From: Acholoe squamosa
Lineage: Eukaryota; Annelida; Polychaeta; Phyllodocida; Polynoidae
Assembly (NCBI GenBank): GCA_949317995.1
Contig: OX439048.1
Span: 65,477,375-65,541,374, forward strand
Direction of reading: 5' to 3'
Length of the DNA stretch: 64,000 nt
Part shown: positions 57,606 through 64,000 of the stretch, in pieces
Layout: every line of letters begins with the position of its first letter
How positions within the stretch are numbered: the stretch's first letter is position 1
The notes under the pieces: generated by a model
What the model was told of the DNA's origin: nothing
Databases searched by the model: none
Seen by the model: the letters and a program-made list of their open reading frames with translations, nothing else
Position numbers and translations under genes: made by a program

Positions 57606-57819
57606 CCATGGGCTGTAATGCGCCCTCTATGGTTGGTGACATGCATGGTCCCCTGTCAACTTTACATAAAGGGAGTGCCCACCTCCCCCGTAAGTAATTT
57701 AGTGACCATGTCTGGTGTTGACTTTAGAAAGTGCCCACGTCCCGCTGTTGATTTCAAGATTTCTGTCATGTCTGAATTTTAAGAAGTGCTTTAGTCAATT
57801 TGTTGATTTATAAAATACC

Positions 57820-58298
<479 letters not shown>

Positions 58299-58299
58299 C

Positions 58300-58314
58300 T
58301 GGTGCCGTGACCAG
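58300..58314 (+). other. Primer-binding site
   Basis: TGGTGCCGTGACCAG one base after the LTR, identical to the PBS at 31476-31490. Both elements therefore probably use the same tRNA primer. Confidence 0.8.
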
Positions 58315-58461
58315 TTGGTTCGGGGGTGGTGCGCGGCCACATTGGCCGAAAGCCTCGGGAAACCCGAAGCGGATCCCCCCAGCCCTGGGCTAGAGGGATT
58401 CGAAGAGGATGACTTTGCATCCCAGCATCTGTTGTTAGACTGGAAACCCAGTCAACAACAA

Positions 58462-61401
58462 ATGTATAATTCAGCGGGTGTTCGAACTGTTTTTTCGACA
58501 CCTGGTCTGATGGACGGTGCCACGGGTGATGGTATCGTAAACTTGTATCCGGGTACACCCCAAATGGGAGTACCGGATACGGGATTGTTCAAGGGAATAA
58601 TAAAACCCCCAACTTTAGACCTGAGTGATTGGTCCCAAGCTATGACTAGCAGACGCCAGCTGTGTCCTATTGTACCAGCAGGCTCGGCTAGTAACTTGGG
58701 TATGCCAGTGGCACCAAACCCTGGAAAACGTACTGCGACCCCCCCAGAAGCAGTACCAGATAGTGCAAACGAGGTACCCCCATTAATGACATCGTCGGAC
58801 CATGACAGCGACGATGGCAAAGCCATAAGGGACGCAAAAGTCCCAGGCGTGAATGCGAAGAATAAGCCTAGGGGTACTGAACCGAAAAGCTCGGAAAGGC
58901 ATCACCTAGGCCGATCGCTAGACGAAGGCTTGTCTGACTCCATGTTTAATCCTGGAGGCAGTCGCAAGTCTATATACGGACGTCGGATGGGCCCCGGGTA
59001 TAAAACTACCCCGGCCTATTTGAAAGCCAAAGAACAGGTAGAGTTACAAGCTAAACGGCAACATGAACAATTCATGGCGGCCCAATTAAAAATAGAAGAG
59101 GAAACTAAGTCTCGGATCGGAAAATTACGTTCCGATGAGCAGGAGGCGATTCTAAAAGAATCTGACCTAAAGTATCGTCTAACTTCGGCAACCCATCGTT
59201 TGGAAAGGAAGGAGAGAGACGAACGCGAGAAAGAGAAAAGATTGGCCGAGTTGGAACTCGAAGAAGCCAATAGACTTAGAGCAATCGATAAGACTAGAGC
59301 CGAAGAAGTTGCTAAGGCCCGGGATGTAAACAGATTACAATCCGAGTTGCATGCTATGGAGGAGAAGCTAAAGAAACTTCAACTCCGAAAGGCGGAGACA
59401 GAGGCCAAAATGGTCTCGGAACAAGCCGAGATAAGGAAGGAGACCAATGAGTACCAAAGGTCTCAGAAAGAAAAAGGTGAAAAGTACCGCTTACTAAAGG
59501 ATACTTTTAAGCGAGAGGCTTTAGCCGCTCAGGAAGAACGAAACCGAGCTGTGTCGGAAAATGAAAAGATTCGATCCGAAATCTTAGCAGAAAACGCACA
59601 GCTGAGGGAGGAACAGCGAAACCTGACCACAGATCTAGCTACCCTCACAATAAATAAGTCTGCCATGGAGAGTTATTTACAGGAGCAGGAGCAAGCGAAT
59701 GCCCCTCCGGCGAGTAAGGACACAAACCCGAACTCGACTTTCGTTAAACAGGGCGACCCAGTCTCCTGTTCTACGCCGAAGCATCCGCCGTATAATCCTT
59801 TTGTCAATGATAATGCGACGCGGAATGTAGATCAAGGGGGAGTTTATATCAGAACCCAAGATAAACATGGCCGAACTAGTAGAGTCCGGATAAGTGAAGT
59901 CCCCATAGTCCACAATTTGGACCCGGACTATGTACCACGGGAGGCCTCTGACAGTAGTGCAGAGACTAACGGATTCCACATACATGTGGATCCGAGTGAC
60001 AGTGTGGGGTTGGGAGCTGGTAATGACAGCAACCAACCCAATCCATCAAACGATGGCAGTCATCCGACGGGTAACCAGCCTTTAAGCGGCGGTTATCAAA
60101 GCGCACAAGGAGGGGGCGGTACCCCGGGTACCACAGGCTACAGTGGTACCTCGGGTCCCGGCCCTAACCAGGGTGGCGCGGGTTATACGAACCACAGTGT
60201 GCCACAGTGGACGTATACCCAGCCACCACCACCACCTCCACCGGGCAATACGAGCTTCGGTGGTATAGGGGGCAACCGAACCTTGAATGAAACAAAGGCG
60301 GTTGAATGGAGCAAACAGCAATGCACTAGATTGATGTATGCTCATAATTCTGCCCGAAGGGTAGCCGTTATTCCAAAAGAATATGACGGTACTCGACCTT
60401 GAAAAGAGTGGTTTGAAGACTTCATCGATGTGATGAATTGTAATGGGTGGACCCCATACGAGGCCAAGCCACATCTGGTAAGATGTTTGAAGGGCGGCCC
60501 GGGTCGCATGGCTGTAGAGCAATGGCGGACCTGGTATGGTCTCGTTGGAAGTTTTGAGCAGTTGGTAGAATCTGCTAGTGGACTGTTATGCAACATGGTC
60601 AAGGAGGACCCGATGGTCCGTTTCAAGAAACGTACACAGAAGCCTAACGAAGCTTTCCGAGCATACGGTATGGAGCTCCATGCCCTGCTAAGCAAGGCCA
60701 GACCCGGTACTGAAAACCAGGACTGGTATATGGACGATTTGATCACACAATTCGTCAAGGGTCTGAGAGACCGAGATGAGCAGATTGCTGCCAGGGATGC
60801 CTGGAAAGAAGGCGTAACGCTTCACGACATATTTAATGGTATAGATATGGCCGTGAAGAAGCGAACGATGTTAGCCGGAGACATACCGAATGCCAGCAGC
60901 TCGGCTCCCCTGGTGTCAGTAGTCCAGCAGTCTGGGGCGCAAGTCCCCTCAGACGATTTCGAATTGATTGAAATCGAACAGGAGGACGGAACCTTCTGTT
61001 CGGTTCAATTAAGGAAGAATACTACGGGTAGGAAGTATATTCCAAGGAAAGCTCTCAATAAGCCAAGGGACTCTAGACCACCACCCGAGGTCAAGAGTGA
61101 CCCGAAGGCCAGTGAGAAGGCATCCAAACCTTTCGTAAGCGCCGATAAAGTGAAGGGTCAGTCCCCGGACATGACCAAACTCATGGAGGACATGTGTAAG
61201 AAAATTACAGATGCCATCCAAGCCAGTCGGCAGAGACCCCGAGTGGATCGCCGAACTGTAAAGTGTTTCAGGTGCCAGCGCATGGGACACTATTCATCTG
61301 AGTGTACCGCTGCTAAACCGGTAATGGCTGCCTTCTATGAAGCCGAAGACAATGGCGAAGGAAGGGAGAACACTACGGATTCCACTGACGTGGAAAACTA
61401 G
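58462..61401 (+). pseudogene. gag: Gag with long coiled coil and CCHC knuckle, interrupted by an in-frame TGA
   Basis: The first ATG is at 58462, although the frame is open from the PBS. Before the stop: a disordered N-terminus, then about 225 residues of Glu/Lys/Arg-rich coiled coil (residues about 185-410, nt 59020-59700), then Pro/Gly/Ser-rich sequence. The TGA at 60400-60402 falls at the start of the capsid domain, right after YDGTRP. The same frame continues (KEWFEDFIDVM...) for 332 codons with capsid helices and a CCHC knuckle (C-FR-C-QRMG-H-YSSE-C, 61264-61305). It ends with TAG at 61399-61401 in the context GGAAAACTAG. Either a nonsense mutation or a read-through codon; related Gags continue through this point. 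Confidence 0.85.
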
Positions 61402-61452
61402 TGGGGGTTGTACCAACGGCATCTGATACGACCCCAAGGAAGAACGAATGCC
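61392..61452 (+). promoter_or_regulatory. Gag/pol -1 frameshift signal: GGAAAAC, TAG, hairpin/pseudoknot
   Basis: GGAAAAC (61392-61398) is followed by the gag stop TAG. After a 5-nt spacer, GGGGTTGTA (61404-61412) pairs with TACGACCCC (61427-61435, one G-U) around a 14-nt loop. Loop GGCAT (61418-61422) can pair with ATGCC (61448-61452), giving an H-type pseudoknot. Pol is in the -1 frame and open. Same design as at 49812-49856. Confidence 0.7.
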
Positions 61453-63812
61453 AAAATGCTACCGGGGGTGACCCGGTGGAAGATTTCGAATCAATTACAC
61501 CTGGAGTCCCGGTGGCCGGGGGTGCGCACCCCTGCACCTTGGCCGGGGCCGGGGACCCTAGTGTTTGTATGTATGAGAGTGAATATATGGAGGCGAGTGG
61601 CCACACTAGGGGAGAGGAAGGATGGATCAAAGAGTTGATTCGAGTGTGTGGGACACGCCTTCCCCCAAGTCATCCGTGTCTGGAATTCCTGAGAGGACTC
61701 GGATTGAATCTTGGTGATTCGGGAGACTTTCGCCAGTTTACCAGTAACCCCTCACCCTTAGGGGGGAGACGGTGGTATGTACCCATATCTGTGGAAGGCC
61801 GGGTAGGAGAATTCTTGGTGGATACCGGAGCTAGCCACTCCTGTGTGTTCAAAAGGTTCTTCGACTCGGTGGCCAGCAGCCATGAGAACCTCAAAACGGG
61901 GGTAAATGCTTGCACGGCCGACGGAAGCAGCATGCGTACATTTGGTAGGACGTTTATGCCTATCCGTATAGGAGGCAAAGAATTTGTTCTTTCGCCAACT
62001 ATAGCAGAGGTTAGTGATGACGGAATCCTCGGACTGGATTTTGCAAGCTTATACGGGGCCGTCTTGGACCCGAGGGACGGTATGATGAGTATACGGAACC
62101 CGTATGGCTTGCACGTCCAATGCGTATTGAGACAAGTGTCTTCGGTCGCATCAGTGATACATACGGTGAAGATCCCACCGGGTACCACTTGCGATGTCCT
62201 TTGTGGCGGGTCCATGGCTCAAAGGGATGAAACTGGAGTCTATGAACCCGATACGGAGTACTTGTCGAGCGTCGGGTTAGACTCAGTGGATACATTAGTG
62301 GCTAATGCAGCTTGGACTGTATTACCCATGACTAACCGAAGTGGTTCAGTAGTCTATTTGAGGCGAGGCGACTGTATTGGGAGGATGAGCTCGGTAGAAC
62401 ATGTCGCCGAGGCCAAATTCAATAAACCACTGAACCCTGTTAGTAAGCATCCTTTGGATGAAGAATTCCAAAAGCTGATTGATCAGTCTGATTTAGAAAA
62501 TACGGAGGATAAGGATTGCCTGGCGAAACTCCTACAGAAGTACGAGAGTGCTTTCGGTAGGGAGGGAGGACCGGTGGGTAGATCCGATAAGGTGTTGCAC
62601 ACCATAGATGTGGGCAACGAGAAACCTTTTAAAATTCCGTATCGTAGACTTCCTCTAAAGAAGAAGTTAATTTGCGAAGAGGAAATACAAAAACAGTTAG
62701 ACCTAGGGGTAATCGTGCCCAGCTCGAGTCCCTGGTCCAGTCCTGTTTGTATGACCACTAAGAAAGACGGTACAATCCGCTTTTGTGTCGACTACCGGAA
62801 ACTGAATGGTATAACAAAGAAGAACTCGTATCCTTTACCAAGGATAGACGAGACTTTAGATAGCTTGGGCGGAAACCAATGGTTCTGTACCTTGGATTTA
62901 CAGTCCGGGTATTGGCAAATACCGATGCACCCCGATGACAAGGAGAAGACAGCATTCTCCAGTCATATGGGGCTATTCGAGTATAATGTCTTACCCTTCG
63001 GATTGTGTAACGCCCCCTCTACATTCGAGGCTATGATGGAATCCTTACTGAGTGATCTTTTGTGGAAGAAATGCCTGGTTTACTTGGATGATGTGGTCGT
63101 GTTCGGCAAGTCGTTCAAGCAATGCCTGGCGAATCTGCAATTAGTCCTCGACCGGATACTATCAAACGGTCTTAAACTTAAACCCAAGAAGTGTAATTTG
63201 TTTAAGAAAACCATTACATACTTGGGAAGAATCATTACTCCTAACGGGGTGAGTGCGGATCCGGAAAAACTGGAAGCTGTAGAAAATTGGGAAAGACCTA
63301 CGAGTGCTAAGGAGGTGAGATCATTTTTAGGATTCTGTTCCTATTATCGGGATTTCATACCAAATTACTCTCGTGTGAGCTTCCCCATGCAGTGTTTAGC
63401 TCACTGGACTCCGGGTAGGGCACGGGACCCCTTCCCATGGACCAGCGAGCAAGAAGAATCTTTTAATAAAATAAAAGATTTGTTTAGGAATACACCCGTG
63501 TTGAAATATCCCACTCCCGAGGGACATTTCATCTTAGACACCGATGCGAGCAATGATGCAATTGGGGCAGCTCTCTCTCAGGTCCAAGGGGGAGTCAAAG
63601 TGCCAATAGCATTTGCTAGCAACACGTTAAGCAAGACACAGCGAAATTATTGTACCACCAAGCGAGAACTCCTCGCTGTGGTGGTGTATACGAAGAAGTT
63701 CAAGCATTTCCTTTGGGGAAGTGACTTTACCTTAAGAACCGACCATTCGTCTCTTAGATGCGGATGCCCTGTCGAGACGACCCATCCGAAGGTGCCAAAA
63801 TGCCACTTGTGA
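61401..63812 (+). pseudogene. pol: Pol (protease, RT, partial RNase H), truncated by a deletion/frameshift
   Basis: Replication polyprotein of the element. Residues counted from 61401: protease DTGAS at 141-145; RT about 390-690 with YLDD at 561-564; RNase H with D at about 715 (DTDAS), E at about 755 (RELLA) and D at 781 (RTDHSSLR). After TCTCTTAGATG (about 63760) the sequence jumps to GCGGATGCCCTGTCG, the ADALSRR end of RNase H, in the +1 frame. The segment between is missing and the original frame ends at 63812 after an unrelated tail. Codons before about 63758 are authentic. Confidence 0.9.
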
Positions 63813-64000
63813 TGACTGCGGGGCCCACAATGCTGTGGTAGCCGGGTTGGTATTTAATCATACCACCCCCCGTATCCCCTGGGAGGAGGCTGTGTGTAGC
63901 TATCTTGATTGGTCCCCGGAGACCATCAAGAAGTTCCAACAGTCGGATCCCACCACTGCGCGCATAATGGAATACCTACGGTCAGGTATTAAACCGGCAA
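63760..64000 (+). pseudogene. pol: Pol continuation after the deletion, +1 frame, open to the window end
   Basis: Reads ADALSRRPIRRCQNATCDDC and onward without a stop to 64000, with a TARIMEYLRSG segment typical of the RNase H-integrase connector. It belongs to the same pol but is out of frame with the upstream part because of the deletion near 63757-63762. Confidence 0.8.

Overview
This is a eukaryotic (metazoan) genomic window. The left 26.5 kb holds most of one intron-rich host gene, the invertebrate orthologue of SMARCC1/SMARCC2 (Drosophila Moira), a core scaffold of the SWI/SNF (BAF) chromatin-remodelling complex. The rest is repeat-dominated. The organism is probably a marine invertebrate. 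A SINE-like repeat with a (CACT)n tail and many short fold-back MITEs are compatible with a mollusc or another lophotrochozoan, but that is only a weak inference; nothing here fixes the species.

Region 1 (1-27,960, + strand): SMARCC. Twenty-three coding exons were placed by conserved protein sequence plus GT/AG borders. Their reading phases join without a break into 1,017 codons plus a TGA stop at 26453-26455. The N-terminal exons lie upstream of the window. The order is N-terminal module, basic linker, SWIRM, SANT, acidic Lys/Glu-rich stretch, coiled coil, and a short Pro/Gln/Ala-rich tail. Introns are full of minisatellites and MITEs, and several tandem duplications involve exons or splice sites directly: a decayed copy of exon 2, an in-frame 117-bp duplication of the start of exon 3, and an 11-copy minisatellite built from the exon 8 splice donor.

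Region 2 (27,960-38,630): intergenic repeats. These are a CRE-cored MITE, a large inverted-repeat element (28909-29387), and a gag-only LTR retroelement with very long LTRs (29547-35562, target duplication GTAC) inserted into a second copy of that inverted-repeat element.

Region 3 (38,634-55,206, - strand): a 16.6-kb env-bearing Ty3/Gypsy-type endogenous retroelement. Its two 1,346-bp LTRs look identical by eye and it has a TTTG target duplication. The order is 5' LTR, PBS, 2.2-kb minisatellite leader, gag, -1 frameshift signal, pol, env, repeat-rich 3' region, PPT, 3' LTR. Gag, pol and env are all open, which suggests a very recent insertion.

Region 4 (55,207-57,933): host flank with microsatellites and fold-back elements.

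Region 5 (57,934-64,000, + strand): the 5' part of a different Ty3/Gypsy element with a 365-bp LTR, a gag carrying a long coiled coil and a CCHC knuckle, and pol. It is damaged by an in-frame TGA in gag and a deletion/frameshift in RNase H, and runs off the window.

The most notable observation is that the two pol-bearing elements, whose RTs look clearly different, share the same gag/pol junction design: GGAAAAC directly followed by the gag TAG stop, a 5-6 nt spacer, then a 9-10 bp hairpin (with a possible pseudoknot), and pol in the -1 frame.
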